This document shows, in pieces, positions 20,178 to 28,492 of a DNA stretch of 64,000 nucleotides. The position numbers and the translations under genes were made by a program. Below the pieces are notes generated by a model. The model searched no databases and was not told where the DNA came from. It saw only the letters and a program-made list of their open reading frames with translations. The stretch's first letter is position 1. The number at the start of each line of letters is the position of its first letter. Origin of the DNA: Pseudomonas sp. HR96 (GTDB lineage: Bacteria > Pseudomonadota > Gammaproteobacteria > Pseudomonadales > Pseudomonadaceae). The DNA lies in assembly GCF_034059295.1 (NCBI RefSeq), contig NZ_CP139141.1, forward strand, positions 727,001 through 791,000, written 5' to 3'.

Positions 20178-21880
20178 TGAGCACCTCGACTCCTGCGATC
20201 GTCATCCTCGGCAACGGCGCCCTGGCCACTGCGCAACGCGTGCAACAACGCTATCCGGGGGCGCTGATCCACGGCCTGGCCGGGCGAGTCGGCGCTGCCG
20301 ATCGCCACTATCAGGATTTCGGCGCCACGCTGCGTGAACTGTATCGGCACAACACGCCGATCATCGCCCTGTGCGCTGCGGGCATCGTTATTCGGACCTT
20401 GGCCAGCGAGCTGCTGGAGAAGGGCGCCGAGCCGCCCGTGCTGGCCGTGGCCGAGGACGGCAGCGCCGTGGTGCCACTGCTGGGCGGGCTGGGCGGGGTG
20501 AATGTCATGGCCCGCGAGATCGGTGCCGCCCTGGGCGTGGCGGCGGCGATCACCACCAGCGGCGAGTTGCGTTTCGGCACCTGCCTGCTCAACCCGCCGC
20601 CAGGCTACGCGCTGGCCGACCTGGACCAGGGCAAACGCTTCGTCTCCGATCTGCTGGCCGGCGAACCGGTGCGCATCGAAGGCCAGGCCCCATGGCTGGC
20701 GTCGGCGCAGTTGACCGAAGACCCTGGCGCGCGTCTGCGCATTCATGTTGGCAGCCAGGCGCGGCAGGCATCCGCCGATGAATTGTTGATTCATCCACGC
20801 AGCGTGCTGGTGGCCGTCAGCGCGGCCACCCCCGCATTGGCCGAACGGGTGCACCAGGCACTGCAGGCGGCGGACGTGGCGTTGCCGGCACTGGCTTGCC
20901 TGCTGGCCAGCGAAGACGATATGGCGCAGCCGGCGCTTCGCGAGGCGGCGCTGGCGCTGGGCGTGCCCCTGCGCTTTGCGGCGCCCGCCAGCTCGTTGCG
21001 CGAGCTGGCCGAGCGGGCCGTCGTCGGTGGGCTGCCGGTGGTCGAATGCGAGCAGGTGGCCATCGCCGTAGCCGCGCAGCCCCTGCAGATCGCGACCATC
21101 GGCCGCCGGCGCGGTCGCCTTGCCGTGGTCGGTCTCGGCCCGGGGGCCGCCGAGCTGATGGTGCCCGCCGTCAGGGCTGAGCTGGCGCAAGCCAACGACG
21201 TGCTCGGCTACGAGACCTATGTGCGCATGGCCGGGCCGTTTCGCGACGACCAGGTGCTGCATTGCAGCGACAACCGCGAAGAGCTGCTGCGCGCCCGTCA
21301 CGCCTTCGAGCTGGCGGCCAGCGGCCGCTCGGTGGTAGTGGTGTCGTCCGGCGACCCGGGCGTGTTCGCCATGGCGGCAGCCGTGCTCGAGGCCCTGCAT
21401 GAGTCCAGCGACCCGGCCTGGCATCGGGTCGACCTGCAAATGTTGCCGGGGGTGTCTGCTTCGCTGGCCACTGCCGCCCAGGCCGGTGCACCGCTGGGCC
21501 ACGATTTCTGCGTGATCTCGCTGTCGGACAACCTCAAGCCCTGGTCGATCATCGAAACCCGCCTGGACCTGGCCGCCCAGGCCGACCTGGCGCTGGCGTT
21601 CTATAACCCGATCTCGCGTTCGCGCCCGCATCAGCTGGGGCTGGCGCTGGAGATCGTCCGCCGCCATCGCCGTGCCGACACCCCGGTGACCCTTGGCCGC
21701 GACATCGGGCGCCCCGGCCAGAGCCTGCGGGTCACCACCCTCGGCGAACTGACCCCAGAGCAGGTCGACATGCGCACCATGGTGCTGGTCGGCTCGTCCA
21801 CCACCTGCGTGTTTGCGCGTGCCGATGGCGGAGTCTGGGTGTACACCCCGCGCTACTACGGCGCCGCGTACAAGAGATGA
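20177..21880 (+). CDS. cobJ: CbiG-CobJ fusion: precorrin-3B C17-methyltransferase
   Basis: A 567-residue fusion. The first 315 residues match CbiG/CobE: HYQDFGATLRELY, AAGIVIRTLA, AVAEDGSAVVPLLGGLGGVN, then a CobE-like part with CLLASEDDMAQPAL. The remainder is the CobJ tetrapyrrole methylase that methylates C17 and contracts the ring: LAVVGLGPGAAELMVPAVR, VLGYETYVRM, VVSSGDPGVFAMAA and AFYNPISRSR. The ATG at 20177 overlaps the cobI stop by one base (TGATG); a GTG at 20165 is in frame but inside cobI. The same fusion is known in other pseudomonads. Last gene of the plus-strand cob arm. Confidence 0.94.
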   Translation: MSTSTPAIVILGNGALATAQRVQQRYPGALIHGLAGRVGAADRHYQDFGATLRELYRHNTPIIALCAAGIVIRTLASELLEKGAEPPVLAVAEDGSAVVPLLGGLGGVNVMAREIGAALGVAAAITTSGELRFGTCLLNPPPGYALADLDQGKRFVSDLLAGEPVRIEGQAPWLASAQLTEDPGARLRIHVGSQARQASADELLIHPRSVLVAVSAATPALAERVHQALQAADVALPALACLLASEDDMAQPALREAALALGVPLRFAAPASSLRELAERAVVGGLPVVECEQVAIAVAAQPLQIATIGRRRGRLAVVGLGPGAAELMVPAVRAELAQANDVLGYETYVRMAGPFRDDQVLHCSDNREELLRARHAFELAASGRSVVVVSSGDPGVFAMAAAVLEALHESSDPAWHRVDLQMLPGVSASLATAAQAGAPLGHDFCVISLSDNLKPWSIIETRLDLAAQADLALAFYNPISRSRPHQLGLALEIVRRHRRADTPVTLGRDIGRPGQSLRVTTLGELTPEQVDMRTMVLVGSSTTCVFARADGGVWVYTPRYYGAAYKR

Positions 21881-21886
21881 CAGGGC

Positions 21887-21908
21887 CGGGCTTCCAACTG
21901 GGAGCCCG
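21887..21908 (+). terminator. Hairpin after cobJ, possible terminator
   Basis: CGGGCTTCC and GGGAGCCCG form a 9-base-pair stem (one G-U) with loop AACT, 6 bases after the cobJ stop. No T run follows, so it could equally be an mRNA 3'-end stabiliser. Confidence 0.4.
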
Positions 21909-21981
21909 ACCGCGTTGCGCTTAGTTTGAGCTCCTGCCCATCCCGGGCGAACCACTGGCAAGGCTGCCAAAGGAGCTTCAC

Positions 21982-22671
21982 ATGAGCGACAACGAACTGG
22001 ACATCGAACAAAGCGGCGTGGTCATCAACAACATCGTGACCGCCTTCGGCAAGGGCATGTCCCAGGCCAATCGCAACGATATCCGCAACTGCCTGCATTA
22101 CTGCAACCTGGCCGCCGACAAGGCCCACCCCGATGATGACAAGGGCACCGCATGGTACCGGGTGTTCACTTCGGCGCTCAAAAGCTTCGCTTTCTTCGAG
22201 ATCCGCGACAAGGACGAACGCCTGACCGTCGACAGCACGGCCGTGACCCTGGACGGCGTGGCGGTGAATCTCATCGCCAAGGCCGTGGGCGGGGCTGCCT
22301 CGGCCGGTATCCAGGCGGCGACGGTACTGCCCCTGATCGGCGACGCGCTGGCCGGGCTGAAACGCGACGACAATGCTGCCAATCTGTTCAAGGACAAGTC
22401 GCGCCGCCACAACGGTGCCCTGTTCGTGGTGGCCGCCTGCGTCGAATCCGAGCAAGGCGACGTGTACATGGCGCTGGGGGTGGTGGGCAGCCGCGAGGCA
22501 ACCACCAACACCCAGTTGCTGTTCGGCAACTATCAGTCGAACTCGACCAGCACCTACGGCGCCAGCACCCTCCTGGGTTTCAACCCCTCGGTGTATGCGC
22601 GCATCCGCGAGGACGTGCTGGTCAAACTAGGTGACAAGGCCGTGGGGGCGTTCGCCGAGTTCCCGATCTGA
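21982..22671 (+). CDS. Unrecognised protein A of a three-paralogue cassette
   Basis: A 229-residue protein I cannot assign to a named family. It has a good ribosome-binding site (AAAGGAG, 7 bases before ATG) and no signal peptide. Visible parts: an N-terminal helical region with VTAFGKGMSQANRNDI near residue 19, LAADK at 43, WYRVFTSALKSFAFF at 58-72, a long hydrophobic, Gly/Ala-rich stretch at about 93-126, and a C-terminal segment ending FNPSVYARIREDV. Several of these recur in the two genes that follow, so the three look like old tandem duplicates. It lies 101 bases after cobJ and 98 bases before gene B. Confidence 0.8.
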   Translation: MSDNELDIEQSGVVINNIVTAFGKGMSQANRNDIRNCLHYCNLAADKAHPDDDKGTAWYRVFTSALKSFAFFEIRDKDERLTVDSTAVTLDGVAVNLIAKAVGGAASAGIQAATVLPLIGDALAGLKRDDNAANLFKDKSRRHNGALFVVAACVESEQGDVYMALGVVGSREATTNTQLLFGNYQSNSTSTYGASTLLGFNPSVYARIREDVLVKLGDKAVGAFAEFPI

Positions 22672-22686
22672 CGAATGCGTGACGCG

Positions 22687-22749
22687 GTGGGAGTGGCCCC
22701 GCGACCCCGCAGGCCGGATCACCGGCTTGCAAACTGCGCCCGCTCCCAC
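22687..22749. repeat. REP-like long hairpin between genes A and B
   Basis: The outer arms GTGGGAGTGG (22687-22696) and CCGCTCCCAC (22740-22749) pair with one G-U. A nested hairpin GCCGG-ATCA-CCGGC lies at 22713-22726. The GTGGGAG...CTCCCAC ends are those of the P. putida-type intergenic palindromes. It fills most of the 98-base gap between genes A and B and may cause polarity between them. Confidence 0.6.
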
Positions 22750-22769
22750 TTCCGGTTTCAATCCCGAAT

Positions 22770-23456
22770 ATGGATCCCCCTATGGAAGCGAACCTCACCG
22801 TTGTCGCCGGCGCCCTGCTGGTGACCGATCCCGGTGCCAAGGCCCGAGACGATGTGCTGGGCTTGAGCCTCTACGCCCAGCTGGCTGCCGACAAGAAAGG
22901 CAGCACTGCCGCCCCCCCATTCACTCGTCATGACGATCCGGTCTCCTGGCATCGCCACAACACCGCCGCTTTGAAAAACTTCGGCATGCTGCTGCCGGCC
23001 ACCGATGAGCTGGCATTCACAGCCTTGCCTGGCGAAGTCAGGACCCTGGTGCAGTGGCTCGAACTGCAGCCCTCATCAGCACCGGCGCAAGCCTTGCTGC
23101 AACTGGCTCGATTGCCCGAGGACGACAAGGCCTTGCAGCGCCTGCAAAGCCGCATCCTCGCGCACGACGCTACCGGCAGCCGTCTGACGCTGTTGCTGCA
23201 ATGCCTGAGCGGGGAGGGCAGCTTCGAGAGCTGGTTCGTCACCCTGCACACCGCGCAACCGCTTGGGCCCAACGTCTTCAGTCAGCCCATCGACGGCGGT
23301 TCGCTGCTGTGCGAAGTGCATATCAGCCATCGAGCTGGACGCTTGGGGCCCGGCCATGGCCAGTTCCGTACCCTGCTGGCGCAGAAGATCGAGGCGGTGC
23401 GCCAGGCCAATGTGCTGACAATCGATAACCCCCAGACTACAGGTGATACCCCATGA
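22770..23456 (+). CDS. Unrecognised protein B of a three-paralogue cassette
   Basis: A 228-residue protein with no family I recognise, no signal peptide and no membrane segment. It shares with protein A the sequence LAADKK near residue 41 and the WHRHNTAALKNFGML pattern near 60 (WYRVFTSALKSFAFF in A), and both have an LxxDDxA motif further on. The middle is Leu-rich and helical (LVQWLELQPSSAPAQALLQLARL). The C-terminal half has alternating beta-like stretches (LTLLLQCL, SWFVTLH, SLLCEVHISH). Neither candidate ATG, 22770 or 22782, has a strong ribosome-binding site. The stop overlaps the start of gene C by 4 bases, so B and C are translationally coupled. Confidence 0.75.
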   Translation: MDPPMEANLTVVAGALLVTDPGAKARDDVLGLSLYAQLAADKKGSTAAPPFTRHDDPVSWHRHNTAALKNFGMLLPATDELAFTALPGEVRTLVQWLELQPSSAPAQALLQLARLPEDDKALQRLQSRILAHDATGSRLTLLLQCLSGEGSFESWFVTLHTAQPLGPNVFSQPIDGGSLLCEVHISHRAGRLGPGHGQFRTLLAQKIEAVRQANVLTIDNPQTTGDTP

Positions 23457-24085
23457 GCAAAGACCATCAGCCCGCGGCTTCGATGTTGAGCTCGGTCGCC
23501 ACGTTCGTTGCCGGCATGTCGGCGGATGACAAACGTGACATCAGTGACATGCTGCGCCAGGCGGATATTTTCGCCAGCACAACCTGGCGACGCCACGATC
23601 ATTTCTCCCAATGGATGGACTACCACGACAGTCGACTGGTCAAGCATGGCTGCACCAAGCTCGGGCCGCTGTTCATGGACCCGCTGTTCATCAAAAGTGC
23701 CGAGGATCTCCAGAAACCCTTCGCCTTGAAGATGTTCAGCGTGCGTGAGTCGCTAAAGCTCAGGGACTTGACCATCGAAGCGCTGAACCAGTCCGGCTAT
23801 CGCGACTTCTGTATCGAGTTCATCAAACACGGCTCGGCGCGCAGCGTGCTGACCGCGAACCAGACCGTGCCATGCATGGCCAACCCTGAGGGCGGCGTCA
23901 GCCTGATGGTCTGTGGCCTGCAGGCCGTGGGCAAGTTGACGCACGATGGCAGTCGAGAAGTCGTGCTGCGGATCAAGGGCGGTGAGTACATCTTCAACGC
24001 CGGGCAATACGCCAAATGGAGAGAGGAGGTGCACAGCCATCTGCTTCGCTATGGGCAACAGCAGCTCAAGCATATCGAGCTGTAG
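23453..24085 (+). CDS. Unrecognised protein C of a three-paralogue cassette
   Basis: A 210-residue protein with no family I recognise, no signal peptide and no membrane helix. Its start, SSVATFVAGMSADDKRDISDML, mirrors protein A's NIVTAFGKGMSQANRNDIRNCL, and its end, FNAGQYAKWREEVHSHL, mirrors A's FNPSVYARIREDVLVKL. Between these it has WMDYHDSRLVKHGCTKLGPLF and a VPCMANPEGGVSLMVCGLQAVG beta-rich section with two Cys. It overlaps gene B by 4 bases and ends 9 bases from the convergent retS stop, with no clear terminator between them. Confidence 0.78.
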   Translation: MSKDHQPAASMLSSVATFVAGMSADDKRDISDMLRQADIFASTTWRRHDHFSQWMDYHDSRLVKHGCTKLGPLFMDPLFIKSAEDLQKPFALKMFSVRESLKLRDLTIEALNQSGYRDFCIEFIKHGSARSVLTANQTVPCMANPEGGVSLMVCGLQAVGKLTHDGSREVVLRIKGGEYIFNAGQYAKWREEVHSHLLRYGQQQLKHIEL

Positions 24086-24094
24086 GCCGGTCCT

Positions 24095-26893
24095 TCAGGA
24101 GCTTTGCAGCATCCGCGCTTCGCGCTCGCTGACCCAATGCTCGATCAGCTCGCGCAGCTGCGACAACTCGATCGGCTTGGCCATGTGGCCGTCCATGCCG
24201 GCCTGACGCGCACGTTCCTTGTGTTCGGCAAGAATGTGCGCGGTCAGTGCCACGACCGGCGTACGGATGCGCTGGGTGCCGACCTCCCAGGCGCGCAGCT
24301 GCTGGGTCGCGCTGAAGCCATCGAGAATTGGCATTTCACAATCCATCAACACCAGATCGTAGCGCTGCGCCTTCATGGCGCGAAGCGCCTCCTCGCCATT
24401 GCTGGCGGTGTCGGGTTCCAGGTTGAGCTTGCCGAGCATGCCGCGGATCACCTTGGTGGAGATGTTGTTGTCTTCGGCCACCAGGATGCGGAAGTCGCTG
24501 GGCACATGGATCGCCGGCACGGCAACCGTCGGCGCCAGGTAGGCCGATTCACCCTTGCCCCGTTGCATCAACTCGTCGGCCAGGGTAGTGCGCAGGGTGT
24601 AGCCGGCCACCGGCTTGGCGAGGATGCGCTTGACCCCCGAATTGCGCGCGATGATCTTGCTTGGCGCATTGCTGATGCCGGTGAGCATGATCAATAGAAT
24701 GTCGTGGTTCAGGCTCGGGTCTTCCTTGATCTTGGCCGCTAGCTGCATGCCGGTCATGCCCGGCATGTTCTGGTCCAGCAGCACCACATCGAAATAATCG
24801 CGCAGGTGCGCCTTGGTGCGCAGCAGCGCCAGCGCTTCCTTGCCCGAGGGCACCGCGCTGACGTTCAGGCCCCAGGCGGTGCACTGCTGCACCAGCACCT
24901 TGCGGCAGGTCTCGTTGTCGTCCACCACCAACACACGGGCGCCGCGCAGCGGGCCGTCGAGGTCGGCCGGCGGATGCTCGAGGCGTTGCGGGTCCAGCGG
25001 CAGGGTCAGCCAGAAGGTACTGCCTTGCTCGCCAGCTTTAGCATTGGCGCCCTTGCCGCCTGCGGCGCCGCTGTTGATGCCGAAGTCGCCTTTCATCAGC
25101 AGCACCAGCTGCCGGGCGATGACCAGGCCCAGGTGTCCGCCCAGACGGTTGCTGGCCAGCAGGTCCTTGCTTTGCAGCTCGGTGTGCAGCAAGGCCTCGC
25201 GTTCGGCGGCGGGTAGCGGCTCGCCGCTGTCCTGCACGCTGATGCGCAGGCGAGGCTCGCCAGGTCGCGAGTCGAGAGCGACGGCCAGCAGGATTTCGCC
25301 GTGATCGGTTTTTTTCAGCGCGTTGTCCAGCAGGTTGAGCAGGGTCTGGCGCAGGCGCGTGGGGTCGCCGCTGATCACTCGTGGCACTTGCGGCTGGGTG
25401 AAGCTGATCAGCTCGACGTTTTGCTGCTCGGCCTTGGCGCGAAAGATGTTCAGGCAGTCTTCGAGCAGCGCGCTGAGGTCGAACTGCACGTCGTCCAGCT
25501 CGATCTGCCCGGACTCGATCCGCGAGATGTCGAGGATCTCGTTGATCAGCCCGAGCAGTTCGTTGCCGGCGCTGTGGATGGTCTGCACGTAGTCGCGCTG
25601 CTTGACCGACAGCGGCGTGCCCAGCAACAGTTCGGTCATGCCCAGCACGCCGTTCATCGGGGTGCGGATTTCATGGCTGAGCTTGGCCAGAAACTCGGCC
25701 TTGGCGTTGATTTCGGCGGTGCTGGCGGCCAGGTCGCGGCTGGCGCTGAAACGCGTTTCACGCAGTTCGCGCAGCCGTTCGCTGAGGGCCATGTTGAGCA
25801 GCACGCCGCTCAAGGTGACCATTGCGAGCAGGGCGAAGATCAGCCACTGTGCCGGGATGCGGGTCAGCCAGATAAGAGCCGGAAGCATCAGCAGAAAGCC
25901 GATGTTGCAGATCGCCAGGCCCCAGGTGAACAACCGCGCCGGCTGGTAGCCGCGCTGCCAGTGCCAGCCGGCGACGACCAGCATCAGCAGCGTATTGAAG
26001 GCGATCAGGGCATAGGTCAGCAGGTTCATCGGCAGCGCGCTGACGAACAGCATGAGCAGGCCGCAGACCACGCTCAGGGCAATGGCCGCCTGCAACACCC
26101 GATCGCGCACGCGGCTGGCCAGCGGGGCGAAGAAGCGCTGGGTGAACACCAGTGCGCACAGCGAGGCGAGCAGGGCCACCAGGTACGCCGCCGGCGTTTG
26201 CGCGGTGTGCCAGGCCGTGACCCAAGGGCCGGAAAGATTGAGCAGGATCAGTGCGCAGAGCACGATCATCAGCTGCGTGGCAGCCAGCCACAGGCTGCTG
26301 TTGGAGCGTGCGGCGCTGTAGCGCATCAGGTTGTGGAAGATCAGCATGGCTGCCGCACCCAGCAGCAACCCGAACAGCAGCGGCTGGCGCTGGTCGGCGG
26401 CGGCGACGATGGCCGGCTGCAGGCTGATGGCGGGGCGCAGCTGGTGCTGGGAAACGATGCGCAGGTAGATGTCCAGTGGCCGATCACTGATCGGCAGGGC
26501 CAGCAGGTGGGCGCTGTTGGACAGGCGCGGGGCGCTTTCGGCGCTGCCGGCACCGCTGCGGATCTGCTGCAGCACGCGCTCGCCATCGAGGGCGTACAGG
26601 TCCAGGTGCAACAGGTCGGGGGCGAACACCCTGAGCAACTGCTCATGAGGCTCTGGCTGCAAGCGGTAATGCAACCAGAGGGCGCCGCTGGGGTCGGCGG
26701 CGTTGACGTTGCCCAGCTGGATGGGGGCGAACTGGTTCTGGAAGCGCTCGGAGCGTACGTCGCCGAGCTGCAGGGTGGCATCGTCGTCGACAAGCACCGA
26801 CCAGCCGCTACCCTGCTCGGCGTGTGCGCACAGCACAAACAGCAGGATGAACAGCCCGATCAATGATCTTGTGGCAGTCCTGAGCCAGCCCAC
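24095..26893 (-). CDS. retS: Hybrid sensor kinase RetS
   Basis: RetS, the membrane hybrid sensor that represses the GacS/GacA-Rsm pathway and so sets the choice between acute and biofilm-type behaviour. It has 932 residues: signal peptide 1-25, periplasmic 7TMR-DISM extracellular domain about 30-165, seven membrane helices about 170-370, a histidine kinase domain with LSHEIRTPMNG (His407), and two receivers with phospho-acceptors Asp707 (VVLLDQNMPG) and Asp851 (LVLMDCEMP). The ATP-binding G-box is degenerate (SNRLGGHLGL). From memory, P. aeruginosa RetS has the same architecture and also lies beside purD. Convergent with gene C. Confidence 0.93.
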   Translation of the reverse strand: MGWLRTATRSLIGLFILLFVLCAHAEQGSGWSVLVDDDATLQLGDVRSERFQNQFAPIQLGNVNAADPSGALWLHYRLQPEPHEQLLRVFAPDLLHLDLYALDGERVLQQIRSGAGSAESAPRLSNSAHLLALPISDRPLDIYLRIVSQHQLRPAISLQPAIVAAADQRQPLLFGLLLGAAAMLIFHNLMRYSAARSNSSLWLAATQLMIVLCALILLNLSGPWVTAWHTAQTPAAYLVALLASLCALVFTQRFFAPLASRVRDRVLQAAIALSVVCGLLMLFVSALPMNLLTYALIAFNTLLMLVVAGWHWQRGYQPARLFTWGLAICNIGFLLMLPALIWLTRIPAQWLIFALLAMVTLSGVLLNMALSERLRELRETRFSASRDLAASTAEINAKAEFLAKLSHEIRTPMNGVLGMTELLLGTPLSVKQRDYVQTIHSAGNELLGLINEILDISRIESGQIELDDVQFDLSALLEDCLNIFRAKAEQQNVELISFTQPQVPRVISGDPTRLRQTLLNLLDNALKKTDHGEILLAVALDSRPGEPRLRISVQDSGEPLPAAEREALLHTELQSKDLLASNRLGGHLGLVIARQLVLLMKGDFGINSGAAGGKGANAKAGEQGSTFWLTLPLDPQRLEHPPADLDGPLRGARVLVVDDNETCRKVLVQQCTAWGLNVSAVPSGKEALALLRTKAHLRDYFDVVLLDQNMPGMTGMQLAAKIKEDPSLNHDILLIMLTGISNAPSKIIARNSGVKRILAKPVAGYTLRTTLADELMQRGKGESAYLAPTVAVPAIHVPSDFRILVAEDNNISTKVIRGMLGKLNLEPDTASNGEEALRAMKAQRYDLVLMDCEMPILDGFSATQQLRAWEVGTQRIRTPVVALTAHILAEHKERARQAGMDGHMAKPIELSQLRELIEHWVSEREARMLQSS

Positions 26894-26922
26894 GGCGAAA
26901 TCCCTTCGTAGATGAATGCCTG

Positions 26923-26952
26923 AGTATAACTACGCATTGCATGCCAGCGTAA
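26923..26952 (-). promoter_or_regulatory. Candidate retS promoter
   Basis: On the minus strand, TTACGC (complement of 26947-26952) and TATACT (complement of 26923-26928) are separated by 18 bases, about 30 bases before the retS start codon. The -35 element falls in one arm of the inverted repeat at 26947-26980. Match to the sigma-70 consensus is moderate. Confidence 0.4.
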
Positions 26953-26980
26953 CCCGGGGGCCGAACGGCGCGGGTTACGC
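26947..26980. repeat. Perfect 10-base inverted repeat between purD and retS
   Basis: The arms GCGTAACCCG (26947-26956) and CGGGTTACGC (26971-26980) are perfectly complementary, separated by 14 bases. It lies downstream of purD and overlaps the likely -35 region of retS. There is no T run, so an operator or mRNA 3' structure is more likely than an intrinsic terminator. Confidence 0.6.
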
Positions 26981-26996
26981 ACGGCTGGCCGACGGG

Positions 26997-28286
26997 TTAC
27001 TGCAGCTCCTGCTCGCGGGCGATGGCGCGGTAGCCGATGTCGCTGCGGTAGAAGCAGCCCTGCCAGTCGATCTTGGCGGCCAGGGCATAGGCGTTCTGCT
27101 GCGCAGCGCCCACGGTTTCGCCAAGGGCGGTGGCGCAGAGGACCCGGCCACCGCTGGTCAGCACCTGGCCCTCCTTGAGGGTGGTACCGGCATGGAACAC
27201 CTTGCCCGGCAGCTGCGCCGCCACGTCGAGGCCGCCGATCACGTCCGCCTTGCGGTAGTCGGCCGGGTAGCCGCCGGCAGCCAGCACCACGCCCAGGCTC
27301 GGCCGTGGGTCCCATTGCGCCTCGATCTTGTCGAGGGCCTGGGCCAGCGCCGCTTCCACCAGCAGCACCAGGCTCGATTGCAGACGCAGCATCACCGGCT
27401 GGGTTTCCGGATCGCCGAAGCGGCAGTTGAATTCGATGACCTTGGGGTTGCCGGCCTTGTCGATCATCAGACCGGCATAGAGGAAACCGGTGTAGACGTT
27501 GCCTTCCTCGGCCATGCCGCGCACGGTCGGCCAGATCACCTGGTCCATGACCCGCTGGTGCACGTCGGCGGTGACCACCGGTGCTGGCGAGTAGGCGCCC
27601 ATGCCGCCGGTGTTCGGGCCGCTGTCGCCGTTGCCGACGCGCTTGTGGTCCTGGCTGGTGGCCATCGGCAGGACGTTCTTGCCGTCGACCATGACGATGA
27701 AGCTGGCTTCCTCGCCGTCGAGAAACTCTTCGATGACTACGCGCGAGCCGGCGTCGCCGAACGCGTTGCCGGCGAGCATGTCACGCACGGCGTCTTCGGC
27801 TTCGCCCAGAGTCATGGCGACGATCACGCCTTTGCCTGCAGCCAGGCCATCGGCCTTGATCACGATCGGGGCGCCTTTCTCGCGCAGGTAAGCCAGCGCC
27901 GGCTCGATCTCGGTGAAGTTCCGGTATTCGGCGGTAGGAATCTGGTGGCGTGCCAGGAAGTCCTTGGCGAACGCCTTGGAGCCTTCCAGCTGGGCCGCGC
28001 CTTTGGTTGGGCCGAAGCAGTCCAGGCCGCGGCTGCGGAACAGGTCGACGACGCCAGCCACCAGCGGCACTTCCGGGCCGACGATGGTCAGAGTGACATT
28101 TTTCTCGGCAAAGTCGGCCAGCTGCTCAATGGCCTGCACGTCGATGGCGACGTTCTCGCACTTGGCTTCAGTCGCGGTGCCGGCATTGCCCGGAGCGACG
28201 AAGACTTTCTGCACGCGCGGGTCTTGCGCCACTTTCCAGGCCAGGGCGTGCTCGCGGCCGCCGCTGCCGATGATCAATACGTTCAT
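26997..28286 (-). CDS. purD: Phosphoribosylamine-glycine ligase PurD
   Basis: GAR synthetase, second step of de novo purine synthesis, joining phosphoribosylamine and glycine with ATP. It has 429 residues, normal for the family. It starts MNVLIIGSGGREHALAWK, has the ATP-grasp region with VIKADGLAAGKGVIVA near residue 140, the PurD signature NTGGMGAYSPAPV near 220, and the metal-binding EFNCRFGDPETQ near 285. It follows purH by 206 bases on the same strand. Confidence 0.98.
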   Translation of the reverse strand: MNVLIIGSGGREHALAWKVAQDPRVQKVFVAPGNAGTATEAKCENVAIDVQAIEQLADFAEKNVTLTIVGPEVPLVAGVVDLFRSRGLDCFGPTKGAAQLEGSKAFAKDFLARHQIPTAEYRNFTEIEPALAYLREKGAPIVIKADGLAAGKGVIVAMTLGEAEDAVRDMLAGNAFGDAGSRVVIEEFLDGEEASFIVMVDGKNVLPMATSQDHKRVGNGDSGPNTGGMGAYSPAPVVTADVHQRVMDQVIWPTVRGMAEEGNVYTGFLYAGLMIDKAGNPKVIEFNCRFGDPETQPVMLRLQSSLVLLVEAALAQALDKIEAQWDPRPSLGVVLAAGGYPADYRKADVIGGLDVAAQLPGKVFHAGTTLKEGQVLTSGGRVLCATALGETVGAAQQNAYALAAKIDWQGCFYRSDIGYRAIAREQELQ

Positions 28287-28492
28287 GTTCTATAACCTCG
28301 GTGGAGCTGAATGCTTGGGCGCACCGGCACCCGCTTTTGATCTTGCTGGACAACACAGGGTGGGAGGTCGCAATGAAGCGGGTAGATGCAAGGCGGAGTC
28401 GGTCTCGATGAGCGCAGTTGCCTTCTGGCAATGAGCATCAGCGGGATCGGCTCCAACGCAGCAGATACCGGCTTCAGTGCGGCCGTCGCCGA

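Noticed and set aside
25301..26866. Plus-strand open frame of 521 codons
   Set aside because: Antisense shadow of retS; it shows no domain, and its composition follows the codon positions of the retS frame.
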